In this document: piece after piece, positions 50,816 through 58,667 of the stretch
Position numbering within the stretch: the stretch's first letter is position 1
Layout of the letters: each line of letters starts with the position of its first letter
DNA from: VRUE01 sp035712345
GTDB lineage: Bacteria; Actinomycetota; Thermoleophilia; Solirubrobacterales; 70-9
Direction: 5' to 3'
DNA length: 64,000 bases
Assembly (NCBI GenBank): GCA_035712345.1
Contig: DASTAY010000024.1
Location: 3,068 to 67,067, forward strand
Position numbers and translations under genes: made by a program
The notes under the pieces: model-generated
Databases searched by the model: none
Seen by the model: the letters and a program-made list of their open reading frames with translations, nothing else
What the model was told of the DNA's origin: nothing

Positions 50816-51601
50816 TTAGACGCTCCCTCCGGCCGGGCTCGCAGCCGCCTGTACCTCCTCGCGGATCCAGCCGTAGCCCTTCTCCTCGAGCACGCCGACG
50901 AGCTCCGGCCCGCCCTCCTTGACGATCCGCCCCTCGAACATCACGTGGACCGAGTCGGGCTTGACCATGTGCAGGATGCGCTGGTAGTGGGTGATGATCA
51001 GCACGCCCATGTCCGGGCCGGCGAAGGTGTTTACGCCCTCGGCGACCACCCGCAGGGCGTCGATGTCGAGGCCGGAGTCGGTCTCGTCGAGCACCGCGAT
51101 CTCCGGCCGCAGCAGCGCCAGCTGCAGCAGCTCCATGCGCTTCTTCTCGCCGCCGGAGAAGCCGTCGTTGAGGTAGCGGCTGGAGAAGTCCTTGGGGATG
51201 TTCGCCAGCTCCATCGCCTCCTGGGCGACCTTGGCGAACTCTTTGATCTTGATCTCGCCTTCGCCCCGCGCCTCGCGGCGGGCGTTGAGGATCATCCGCA
51301 GGTACTTGCTGACCGAGACGCCGGGGATGGCGACGGGGTACTGGAAGGCCATGAACAGGCCGGCGCGGGAACGCTCGTCGGGATCGGCCTCGGTCATGTC
51401 CTCTCCCTTGAAGACGATCGAGCCCTCGGTCACCTCGAGCGCCGGGTGCCCCATGATCGCGTTGGCGAGGGTCGACTTGCCGGACCCGTTCGGCCCCATC
51501 AGCGCATGGACCTTGCCCTTCTCGACGTCGAGGTCGAGGCCGCGGAGGATCTGCTTGTCCTCGACGCTCACGTGCAGGTTGCGTATCTCCAGCTCAGCCA
51601 A
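50816..51601 (-). CDS. sufC: SufC, ABC-type ATPase of the SUF scaffold
   Basis: 261 residues from a TTG start at 51601 with GGAG 8 bases before it; no ATG or GTG fits. Walker A is GPNGSGKS (around residue 36), the signature is NDGFSGGEKKRMEL and Walker B is AVLDETDSGLD. Family-typical start AELEIRNLHVSVEDKQIL. It is the ATPase of SufBC2D. sufC is the second gene of the rrf2-sufC-sufS-sufU unit, while sufB and sufD are in the other unit. Confidence 0.94.
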   Translation of the reverse strand: MAELEIRNLHVSVEDKQILRGLDLDVEKGKVHALMGPNGSGKSTLANAIMGHPALEVTEGSIVFKGEDMTEADPDERSRAGLFMAFQYPVAIPGVSVSKYLRMILNARREARGEGEIKIKEFAKVAQEAMELANIPKDFSSRYLNDGFSGGEKKRMELLQLALLRPEIAVLDETDSGLDIDALRVVAEGVNTFAGPDMGVLIITHYQRILHMVKPDSVHVMFEGRIVKEGGPELVGVLEEKGYGWIREEVQAAASPAGGSV

Positions 51602-51620
51602 TTTCGCTCCGTTTCTCGGT

Positions 51621-51665
51621 GACTCTGTCGATGGTGACTCTGTTGGTTGGGACTCTGTTGGGTGG
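51621..51665. repeat. Three 15-bp tandem repeats between rrf2 and sufC
   Basis: GACTCTGT recurs at 51621, 51636 and 51651 with a strict 15-base period. The gap between the rrf2 stop and the sufC ribosome site is almost filled by it. Copy number may vary between strains and alter sufC expression. Confidence 0.75.
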
Positions 51666-51671
51666 TCCGGG

Positions 51672-52148
51672 CTAGGCGACGCTGCCGACCGGCGCCTTCT
51701 CGGCGCCGCTCGCGACGCCGCCGGAGAACTCGACCAGCTCGGCCAGGGTCGTCCCCGCCAACGCCTTGGTGACGCCGCCCTGGACCCGGGTCCAGAGCAG
51801 CTTCGTCGCGCAGGCGCGATCGCCGTCGCTCTCATGCGAGCACAGGACCTTTCCCTCGGGAGTCTCGTGGAAGCACTCCATCGGCGCGATCTGGCCTTCC
51901 AGCGCCTCGACCACCTGGTCGAGCGTGATCGCCTCGGCCGGCTGCGCCAGCCGGTAACCGCCGTGGGCGCCGCGGGTCGAGGTGACCAGCTCGGCGTTGC
52001 GCAGCTTCGCGACCAGGTGCTCCAGATAGGAGAGCGGCAGGCGCTCCGCTTCGGCGACGGCGCTGAGCGAGACTGGGGCGGACCCCGGCTGGCGGCCGAG
52101 CTCGACCATCAGGCGGACTCCGTACTCGGCTTTCGTCGAGAACAGCAT
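51672..52148 (-). CDS. Rrf2-family iron-sulfur regulator (SufR/IscR-like)
   Basis: 158 residues. The Rrf2 winged helix is LFSTKAEYGVRLMVELGRQ with LPLSYLEHLVAKLRNAELV as the recognition part. Three cysteines in the cluster-binding loop (MECFHETPEGKVLCSHESDG, then RACATK) match IscR/SufR-type Fe-S sensors. It heads the sufC-sufS-sufU unit and has an operator-like dyad at its own start. It presumably represses both SUF units when clusters are plentiful. Confidence 0.92.
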   Translation of the reverse strand: MLFSTKAEYGVRLMVELGRQPGSAPVSLSAVAEAERLPLSYLEHLVAKLRNAELVTSTRGAHGGYRLAQPAEAITLDQVVEALEGQIAPMECFHETPEGKVLCSHESDGDRACATKLLWTRVQGGVTKALAGTTLAELVEFSGGVASGAEKAPVGSVA

Positions 52149-52154
52149 GAGTCA

Positions 52155-52176
52155 AATCCTACTGAAGAGGTCGGTT
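52155..52176 (-). promoter_or_regulatory. Rrf2/SufR-like operator upstream of rrf2
   Basis: AATCCTAC-N7-GTCGGTT at 52155-52176, six bases from the ATG, matches the dyad at 48195 in both arms and spacer length. Autoregulation of rrf2 together with control of the sufB unit is inferred. Confidence 0.62.
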
Positions 52177-52202
52177 ATGCGGATGGCGCGGGGTTCGGCC
52201 GG

Positions 52203-53678
52203 CTAGGCGGACGCAGCTTCGGTCGCCTCGCGCTCGCGGGCTTCGGCCCTGCCGAGCTCGACATGGGCGCGGCTATCGCGGTTGCGGATCAGCACCAGGG
52301 TGAGGACGAGGCCGAGCGCAGCGAACGCGGCGCCGCCGAGGAAGGCCGCCTGGAAGCCCTCGGTGAGGGCGTGGGGGAGGTTCGACCCGCTTGCCAGCAG
52401 GTTTTCCGTGTGTGAGGTGGCGATGGTCGAGAGCACCGCCAGGCCGAGTGCGCCGCCGACCTGCTGCGAGGTGTTGATCAAGCCGCTCGCCAGCCCGGCC
52501 TCGCTCTCCTCGACTCCGGAGACCGCGGCGATCGTCGTCGTCACGAAGGCGAAGCCGAGCCCGGCGGCGGCCAGCAGCGACGGTCCGAGGATGTCGGTGG
52601 AGAAGCCGCCGCCGACCGAGACGCGGCTGAACCAGAGCAGGCCGGCGACGATGAAGAGCAGGCCGGCGGCGAGCACCGGCTTGTAGCCGAGCTTGGTCAC
52701 CAGCTGCGAGGCGATCCCGGCCGAGGCCATGATCGTCAGCGCCAGCGGCAGGTAGGAGAGCCCGGCGTGGATCGGGCTGTAGCCGAGCACCTGCTGCATA
52801 TATAGGGAGATGAAGAAGAACATCGAGAAGAGCGAGGCGCCGACGAGGACGCCGACGACGTTGGCGCCGGTCAGCGTGCGCAGGCGGAAGATCGAGAAGG
52901 GGACGAGCGGCTTGGCCGTGCGCAGCTCGACCGCGACGAAGATCGCCAAGAGGATGAGCGAGAGCGCGATCAGGCCGAGCGTCTTGGTCGAGCCCCAGCC
53001 CGCGCTCGTCGCGTCGATCACCGCGTAGACGAGGATCGAGAGCGCCGCCGTTACCGTCACCGCACCGGCGACGTCGAAGGCGCGGGTCGCGTGCTCGGCG
53101 CGGCTTTCGGCGATCAGCCTGGGGGAGAGGGCGAAGGCGACGAGGCTGACCGGGACGTTGACCCAGAGCACCCACTCCCAGCCGAGCCCTTCGGTGAGCA
53201 CGCCGCCCAGCAGCACGCCGGCGGCACCCCCGGAGCCCGCGACCGCGCCCCAGACCCCCAGCGCCCTGTTGCGCTCGGCGCCATCGCTGAAGGTGGTGGT
53301 GACGATCGAGAGCGCCGCGGGGGAGATGATCGCGGCGCCCAGGCCCTGGGCGGCCCGTGCGGCGATCAGCTGTCCCTCGGTCGAGGCGAAGCCCGCCGCG
53401 AGCGAGGCGACCGCGACCAGCAGCAGCCCGGCCATGAAGACGCGCCGCCGGCCGAGCAGGTCGGCGGTGCGCCCGCCGAGCAGGAGGAAGCCGCCGAAGG
53501 CGAGCACGTAGGCGTTCACCACCCAGGGCAGGTTCTCCTGGGAGAAGTCGAGCGCCCTGCCGATCGAGGGCAGGGCGACGTTGACGATCGAGGCGTCCAG
53601 CACGACGACGAACTGGGCCGAGCAGAGCAGGATCAGCGCCAGCCAACGCTTTTCGCGGAATTCCTGACCGGTAGTCAT
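52203..53678 (-). CDS. MFS multidrug exporter, DHA2 (EmrB/QacA) family
   Basis: 491 residues with about 14 membrane segments. Family motifs are LDASIVNVALPSIGRALDFS (motif D1), LLGGRTADLLGRRRVFMAGL (motif A) and GAVAGSGGAAGVLLGGVLTE (motif C). It is a proton-driven efflux pump with unpredictable substrate. It is next to the response regulator, in the same direction, and may be under its control. Confidence 0.92.
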   Translation of the reverse strand: MTTGQEFREKRWLALILLCSAQFVVVLDASIVNVALPSIGRALDFSQENLPWVVNAYVLAFGGFLLLGGRTADLLGRRRVFMAGLLLVAVASLAAGFASTEGQLIAARAAQGLGAAIISPAALSIVTTTFSDGAERNRALGVWGAVAGSGGAAGVLLGGVLTEGLGWEWVLWVNVPVSLVAFALSPRLIAESRAEHATRAFDVAGAVTVTAALSILVYAVIDATSAGWGSTKTLGLIALSLILLAIFVAVELRTAKPLVPFSIFRLRTLTGANVVGVLVGASLFSMFFFISLYMQQVLGYSPIHAGLSYLPLALTIMASAGIASQLVTKLGYKPVLAAGLLFIVAGLLWFSRVSVGGGFSTDILGPSLLAAAGLGFAFVTTTIAAVSGVEESEAGLASGLINTSQQVGGALGLAVLSTIATSHTENLLASGSNLPHALTEGFQAAFLGGAAFAALGLVLTLVLIRNRDSRAHVELGRAEAREREATEAASA

Positions 53679-53717
53679 GGACGAGGTCCTCCAGTCAAGC
53701 AGACCGGCACGGTCGCC

Positions 53718-54302
53718 TCAGGGTTCGATCAAGCCGCGGCGGATCGCGTAGCGGACGAGCTCGACTCGGTCGCGCATCCCCAGCTTGCGCATCGCGTTCG
53801 CCCGGTGGTTCTCGACGGTCTTCTCGGAGACGTGGAGGATCGCGGCGATCTCCTTGGTCGTGTGCGCCTCGGCGACGAGCTTGACGATCTCCTCCTCGCG
53901 CGGGGTCAGCTCGCCGCTCGCGGCCGGCGCCGGGAAGGGCTCGCCGCGCTCGATCGCGCGGATCGCGGCGAGCAGGTCGGTATCGGCCTGCGTCTTCACC
54001 ACATAGCCGGCCGCCCCGGCCTCGAGCGCCTCGGCCACGTAGCGCTGGTCGTCGTGCATCGAGAGGATCAGTACGGCGGTCTCGGGCGACTGCGCCCTGA
54101 TCTCACGCGTCGCCTGCAGGCCGGTCAGCTTCGGCATCTTCAGGTCGAGCACCGCCAGGTCGGGCCGCTCGCGCACAGCGATGTCGCGCGCCTCGGCCCC
54201 GTCGGAAGCCTCCGCGATCACCTCGATGTCGGGCTGGCGCTCGAGCAGCAGCCGCAACCCCGAGCGGACGATGCCGTGGTCGTCAGCGATCAAGATCCTC
54301 AT
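53718..54302 (-). CDS. NarL/LuxR-type response regulator
   Basis: 194 residues. Receiver domain: ILIADDHGIVRSGL with the acidic pair, the phospho-Asp in LAVLDLKMPKLTG and Lys in GYVVKTQAD. Output HTH: LTPREEEIVKLVAEAHTTKE, SEKTVENHRANAMRKL. Its natural partner is the histidine kinase at 55332-56189 on the same strand, but an opposite gene lies between them. Confidence 0.94.
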   Translation of the reverse strand: MRILIADDHGIVRSGLRLLLERQPDIEVIAEASDGAEARDIAVRERPDLAVLDLKMPKLTGLQATREIRAQSPETAVLILSMHDDQRYVAEALEAGAAGYVVKTQADTDLLAAIRAIERGEPFPAPAASGELTPREEEIVKLVAEAHTTKEIAAILHVSEKTVENHRANAMRKLGMRDRVELVRYAIRRGLIEP

Positions 54303-54356
54303 CAGACGCGCAGTCTCTCAGCGGATGGCATCGAGCGCGCAGGGGGAGAGATTGGC

Positions 54357-54405
54357 GGGTGTGGCGACTTACCCCCATCGAATGGAGGGGAAAGTCGCCA
54401 CACCC
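54357..54405 (+). promoter_or_regulatory. 14-bp perfect hairpin enclosing the DUF559 gene start
   Basis: GGGTGTGGCGACTT (54357-54370) and its exact complement (54392-54405) enclose a 21-base loop that contains the predicted ATG at 54382. As DNA this is a dyad for a repressor; as RNA it would place the start codon in a hairpin loop. Confidence 0.6.
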
Positions 54406-55335
54406 GACCTGTTCAGACCCGACCTGGCTCTCGCCGAGATCGCGAAGCGCCAACATGGCGTCATCTCGGCCGCGCAGTTGCACGGCCTGGGAATCGACGA
54501 ACGGGGAATCCATGCTCGGGCCGCCGCCGGGCGATTGCACCGGGTCCATCGAGGCGTATACGCGGTGGGTCACGCGGCGCTTTCGCTCCAGGGTCGGTGC
54601 ATGGCCGCCGTGCTCGCGGTGGGGCGTGGCTCCATGCGAGTGGGTGACCCGCTGCTCGACTACTGGGGTGCGGCGGTAAGCCATCGCGGCGCCGCGATGC
54701 TCTGGGAACTGTTGCCGGGCACGCTGGGAACCGTCGACGTCATCGTGTCGGGCAACGGGGGCAGGGCTCGTCGCGCCGGCATTCGTGTTCATCGCTCACG
54801 TTCGCTTGCCCGCCGCGACGTGGTCGCCCGCCAGGGGGTGCCGCTCACCAGCTCCGCTCGAACGGTGGAGGATCTGCGTCGTGCAGTCGCCGCGGGATGG
54901 CCCGGTGCGCTTACGCCGCGCGAGTTGCGCAAGGCGATCAGGCAGGCGAACGTGCTCGGACTGCCAGTGGACGAGGAGAGCCGCCGGGACCGCACACGCG
55001 GCGACCTGGAGGAGGGCTTTCTTCGGCTGTGCCGCCGCCATCGGCTGCCGCTGCCGGAGGTGAACGTTCGCGTCGGCGCGTATCTCGTCGACTTCATGTG
55101 GCGCGAGCGGCGGCTGGTCGTGGAAACCGACCACTACACCCATCACCGAGGACGAGCAGCCTTCCAGGACGACAGGACCCGGGGTCTCGAGTTGAAGCGC
55201 CTTGGCTACGAGGTCCTGCCGCTGTCCGAAAGGCAGATCGACGAGGAAGCGCGCCGGGTCGCGGAGACCCTTGCGACTATCCTGGCCGGCGCTCCGGGCC
55301 TGTCGTTCCTCGGCGGGAATCCCAGAAGGCGCTAG
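54382..55335 (+). CDS. AbiEi-like / DUF559 (Vsr-fold) protein
   Basis: 317 residues. The N-terminal half has an AbiEi_4-like winged helix (AEIAKRQHGVISAAQLHGLG, then RVHRGVYAVGH). The C-terminal DUF559 domain has a Vsr-type endonuclease-like core (PEVNVRVGAYLVDFMWRERR, then VETDHYTHHRGRAAFQDDRT, LKRLGYEVLPLSERQ). Such proteins are frequent and scattered in Actinobacteria, with unproven nuclease or antitoxin-like roles. It runs against both neighbours, overlaps the kinase stop by 4 bases and splits a two-component pair, so recent insertion is likely. Confidence 0.75.
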   Translation: MEGKVATPDLFRPDLALAEIAKRQHGVISAAQLHGLGIDERGIHARAAAGRLHRVHRGVYAVGHAALSLQGRCMAAVLAVGRGSMRVGDPLLDYWGAAVSHRGAAMLWELLPGTLGTVDVIVSGNGGRARRAGIRVHRSRSLARRDVVARQGVPLTSSARTVEDLRRAVAAGWPGALTPRELRKAIRQANVLGLPVDEESRRDRTRGDLEEGFLRLCRRHRLPLPEVNVRVGAYLVDFMWRERRLVVETDHYTHHRGRAAFQDDRTRGLELKRLGYEVLPLSERQIDEEARRVAETLATILAGAPGLSFLGGNPRRR

Positions 55336-56189
55336 TTCGGGACCGAGAGGCGCACGGTGGTGCCGTGGCCGGGGCGTGACTCGATCGTCAGCTCGGCCCC
55401 GATCAGGAGCGCCCGCTCGCGCATGCCGCCGATGCCGAGGCCCTGCTCGGATTGCTCGAAGGCGAAGCCCCGGCCGTCGTCGGCCACCTCGAGCTCGACG
55501 GCCGAGCCGGGGCGGCGCAGGGTGACGGCGATCCTCTGGGCCTCGCTGTGGCGAGTGGCGTTGCTGAGCGCCTCTTGGGCGACTCGGTAGAGGACGAGCT
55601 GCACGTCGTCGTCGAGGTCGGAGAAATCGCCCTCGGCGGCCAGCTCGGCGGCGAACCCAGAGCGCTTCACCTGCTCGACCTGGCCCGCGATCGCGGCGAT
55701 GAGGCCGAGGTCGTCAAGCGCGGTGGGCCGCAGCTGGCGTGCGAGCGAGAGCAGCTCCTGCATCGCCTGGTTGGCGAGCGCGCGCGTCTCGGCGATCTCC
55801 GGCTCGAGCTCGGGCGGCGCCGCTTCGCGCACCGCCTCCAGTCGCAGCAAGAGGCCGGTCAGCGACTGGTTGACCTCGTCGTGCAGGTCACGGGCGACCC
55901 GGGCGCGCTCCTCCTCCTGGGCGCGCAGCGCGGCGCTGCCGGCGCGGCGCCGCTCGGCTTCCAGACGGCGCAGCATGCGCAGGAAGGCGAGCTCGATCCG
56001 CTCGACCTCCTCGGTCTCGCCGACGCCGTCGATCGATGGCGGCAGGGCGGAGGCGGGTCGGTTGAGGTCGACCTTCTCCATGTCCTCGATCAGTTGCTCC
56101 AGCGGCGCCAGGCGGCGCCGTTGCCGCAGCAGCGCCGCGGCCAGGAGAACAACTGCGACAGCGAGGATCGCGACCGCCGCCAGCGTCAT
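55332..56189 (-). CDS. Sensor histidine kinase, NarL-partner (HisKA_3) class
   Basis: 285 residues with one N-terminal transmembrane helix (AAVAILAVAVVLLAAALL) and no large sensor domain. The phospho-His sits in RVARDLHDEVNQSLTGLLLR. ATPase motifs are NATRHSEA (N box), VADDGRGF (G1) and GLGIGGMRERA (G2). It presumably phosphorylates the response regulator at 53718. The lack of an extracellular domain suggests it senses the membrane or a partner protein. Confidence 0.92.
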   Translation of the reverse strand: MTLAAVAILAVAVVLLAAALLRQRRRLAPLEQLIEDMEKVDLNRPASALPPSIDGVGETEEVERIELAFLRMLRRLEAERRRAGSAALRAQEEERARVARDLHDEVNQSLTGLLLRLEAVREAAPPELEPEIAETRALANQAMQELLSLARQLRPTALDDLGLIAAIAGQVEQVKRSGFAAELAAEGDFSDLDDDVQLVLYRVAQEALSNATRHSEAQRIAVTLRRPGSAVELEVADDGRGFAFEQSEQGLGIGGMRERALLIGAELTIESRPGHGTTVRLSVPN

Positions 56190-56343
56190 TCGATGTCTCC
56201 GAATCTCACGCTTGCGACTTTATGCGGGCTATGGCACGTACAAGGTCCCACACGACGAAATAGGGGGTGGCACCTATAGGTGGATCGCGGCCGCGCCGCA
56301 ATACTTCGCAGGCGGCCCAACCCACGATCAGGAGCGAGATGCG

Positions 56344-57204
56344 ATGACCACCACCAAGCAGTCCACCTTCGGCGCCACGCTGCGGACGACGATCCTGCTG
56401 GCGTCCCTCTCAGGCCTGCTGGTCGTCATCGGCGCGCTGATCGGCGGCGCACAGACGGCCGGCCTGTTCCTCCTCATCGCCCTTGCGATCAACTTCTTCT
56501 CCTATTTCTTCAGCGACAAGATGGCGCTGGCGATGGCGCGGGCCAAGCCGATCGAGGAGTCCGAAAACCCGCGCCTCTACCAGATCGTGCGCGAACTGAC
56601 GACGCGCGCCGGACTGCCGATGCCGCGCCTCTACATGATCCCCCAGCAGCAGCCGAATGCCTTCGCCACCGGCCGCAACCCCAAGCACGCCGCGGTCGCG
56701 GTCACCGAAGGGATCACCAAGCTGCTCTCCGAGGACGAGCTGCGCGGCGTCCTCTCCCACGAGCTCGCCCACGTCCAGCACCGCGACATCCTGATCCAGT
56801 CGGTCGCCTCGGCGATCGGCGCCGCGATCACCTACCTCGCCTACATGCTGATGTGGTTCGGCAACGACGACGACTCGCCGCTCAGCCTCGTCGCCTCCCT
56901 GGCGCTCGTCCTGTTGGCGCCGATCGCCGCGACGATCATCCAACTCTCGATCTCGCGCCAGCGTGAGTACGCGGCCGACGCCGGCGGCGCCCAGATCTGC
57001 GGCAACCCGGAGTCGCTGGCCAGCGCCCTGCTGCGCCTCGAGCAGGGCGCCGAAGCGATGCCGATGCAGGTCAACCAGGCGGCCGAGCCGCTCTACATCG
57101 TCCGGCCCTTCAAGGGCAAGGGCCTCGCCGGCCTCTTCTCGACCCACCCCCCGATCGAGGAGCGGGTCAGGCGCCTGCGACAGATGCGCCCCAGCCTCGG
57201 CTGA
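56344..57204 (+). CDS. htpX: HtpX-family membrane zinc metalloprotease
   Basis: 286 residues. The catalytic HExxH is HELAHVQHRD, and the third ligand Glu lies in SISRQREYAADAGGAQICG. Four hydrophobic segments are present, two before and two after the active site. It removes damaged membrane proteins during stress. SD-like CAGGAG lies before the ATG at 56344. A hairpin terminator follows. Confidence 0.95.
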   Translation: MTTTKQSTFGATLRTTILLASLSGLLVVIGALIGGAQTAGLFLLIALAINFFSYFFSDKMALAMARAKPIEESENPRLYQIVRELTTRAGLPMPRLYMIPQQQPNAFATGRNPKHAAVAVTEGITKLLSEDELRGVLSHELAHVQHRDILIQSVASAIGAAITYLAYMLMWFGNDDDSPLSLVASLALVLLAPIAATIIQLSISRQREYAADAGGAQICGNPESLASALLRLEQGAEAMPMQVNQAAEPLYIVRPFKGKGLAGLFSTHPPIEERVRRLRQMRPSLG

Positions 57205-57221
57205 GCAAAGCGGGACACCGG

Positions 57222-57260
57222 CGTAGAGGTTTGCGCCGCATGGCGAACCAAATCTCTACG
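57222..57260 (+). terminator. Hairpin terminator after htpX
   Basis: CGTAGAGGTTT (57222-57232) pairs with AAATCTCTACG (57250-57260), one G-T pair, with a smaller GC hairpin in the loop. It is 18 bases after the htpX stop. Confidence 0.6.
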
Positions 57261-57354
57261 GCGTGAAGAAGGATTCCCGTTGGCGCGGCTCCGTTGACCG
57301 GGCGGTATTTAAGAACTACCCTGTACGTGTAACGGGATAGACCGTTCGCGAGAG

Positions 57355-58095
57355 ATGGCCAAGGCACGCGCCAGCACCAAACCCGCAGCTCCCAAGCGGC
57401 TTCCGCGCGGCCGGCATGCGCTCTCGCCTGATGAGGTGCTCCGCGACCAGCGGGAGCGACTGATCGATGCCGTGCCGGGGGTAGTCGCCGAGCGTGGCTA
57501 CGAAGCCATGTCGGTCGCCGACATCGTCAAGGCGGCGGCCGTATCCCGCAACGCCTTCTACAAGAACTTCAGCGACAAGCAGGATTGCTTCGCGACTGCC
57601 CACGACGCTGGTCACGACCGGCTCTTCGAGGTCCTCTCCGGGTCCTGCGACGCCGGGGCGACGATCGAGGAGAGGGTGGAGGCCTCGCTGGCCGCCGGCC
57701 TCCATGCGATGGCGGCGGACCCCGATATGGCGCGCCTGCTCTTCGTCGAGGCGCCCTCCGCAGGCGAGGAGCTTGCGCTCGCCTATCACGAATGGTTGCA
57801 GCGTTACGGCACCCTGTTGCGCGCCGCCGCCCCCGAACTGCCGTCCCAGGCGATCCCTCCACCTGAGGTCGAGGGTGTGATCGTCGGCGGCATCGCCTCC
57901 CGCGTCGCCAGCGAGGTCCTCCACGGTCGCGCGGCGAAGCTCCCCGACCTCACCGCCCCCTTGGTCGAGTACCTGCTTGCCTTCTACCGCCTCGGCGACA
58001 CCGGCCCCAAAGAGGGCAGGCTCGTCGCCTTCGAACGCGACCAGCCACCGGCGAAGACTCACGCCGACGCACAGCGCCGCCGCGCCAGCGCTTAG
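57355..58095 (+). CDS. TetR-family transcriptional regulator
   Basis: 246 residues. The HTH is complete: LIDAVPGVVAERGYEAMSVA, IVKAAAVSRNAFYKNFSDKQ. The ligand domain is long and helical, with an Arg/Lys-rich N-terminal tail of about 35 residues. The target is unknown; the neighbours are htpX and a large intergenic region. A GTACGT-containing stretch lies upstream (57320s) and a similar one near 58243, which could be its sites. Confidence 0.9.
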   Translation: MAKARASTKPAAPKRLPRGRHALSPDEVLRDQRERLIDAVPGVVAERGYEAMSVADIVKAAAVSRNAFYKNFSDKQDCFATAHDAGHDRLFEVLSGSCDAGATIEERVEASLAAGLHAMAADPDMARLLFVEAPSAGEELALAYHEWLQRYGTLLRAAAPELPSQAIPPPEVEGVIVGGIASRVASEVLHGRAAKLPDLTAPLVEYLLAFYRLGDTGPKEGRLVAFERDQPPAKTHADAQRRRASA

Positions 58096-58667
58096 GAACG
58101 GCCTTCCGTCGAATCCGCCCGTTCCCAAGGGCGAACGCTCGCCTATCTGGGAACTCTCCGGGTTTCGCTAGAACCTTTCCTTGCCAAAACCGCTGCAAAT
58201 GACGGTCGTAATCAGAAATACCATGTGCGTATCTTGACAACGACGTACGGGTGTGTTTGCATGCGGCCACGTCTTCACTTAGGAACGAAGACGGTATAGC
58301 CAACGAAGTACCCAGGCAGGGAACAGGGAAATCGAGCGCCGAGGCAGCTAAAGGGAAGCGGCCGACAGCGGGGCTCACGGGACAAGGAGAGGCATCGAGT
58401 GAGACGTCCTATGTCAACTCTCAGAGGGTTGAAAGCGACAAAGACCGCCGTCCAGAGCGGGGTCGTAGGGCAGGCTGGTGTCATAGGGAGCTCTGTTGAC
58501 CCAGCAGCGTCACACCCTGGCGCGTCCGAGCCCGCGAATCGCATCGGAATGGCGGGGGCACTCACTCGGCGACAGGCCGAGCTTTCTCTAGCCAGCCCTC
58601 AGGACAGGACCTCCATTCGGTCGGCCATGACCTATCGAACTCAGAAGACCGGCAGGGAGAATCACCA
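58096..58667 (+). other. 572-bp region: promoter-like start and structured leader
   Basis: TTGACA at 58234-58239 is a good -35 box with only a weak -10 after it. From about 58320 the sequence is full of local stems: CTCAC (58374-58378) with GTGAG (58399-58403), GGGAC with GTCC, and TCAACTCTC (58414-58422) with GAGGGTTGA (58424-58432). A 90-codon ORF (58399-58671) ends overlapping the next ATG and could be a leader peptide for translational coupling, but its sequence is not convincing. No known RNA family recognised. Confidence 0.45.

Noticed and set aside
57310..58260. TetR operator pair (GTACGT-containing stretches near 57320 and 58243)
   Set aside because: The two stretches share only a short core and neither is a proper palindrome, so they are mentioned but not listed as sites.
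58320..58667. Possible group II intron fragment
   Set aside because: No GUGCG-type 5' end, no domain V hairpin and no reverse transcriptase were found; the stems alone are not specific.
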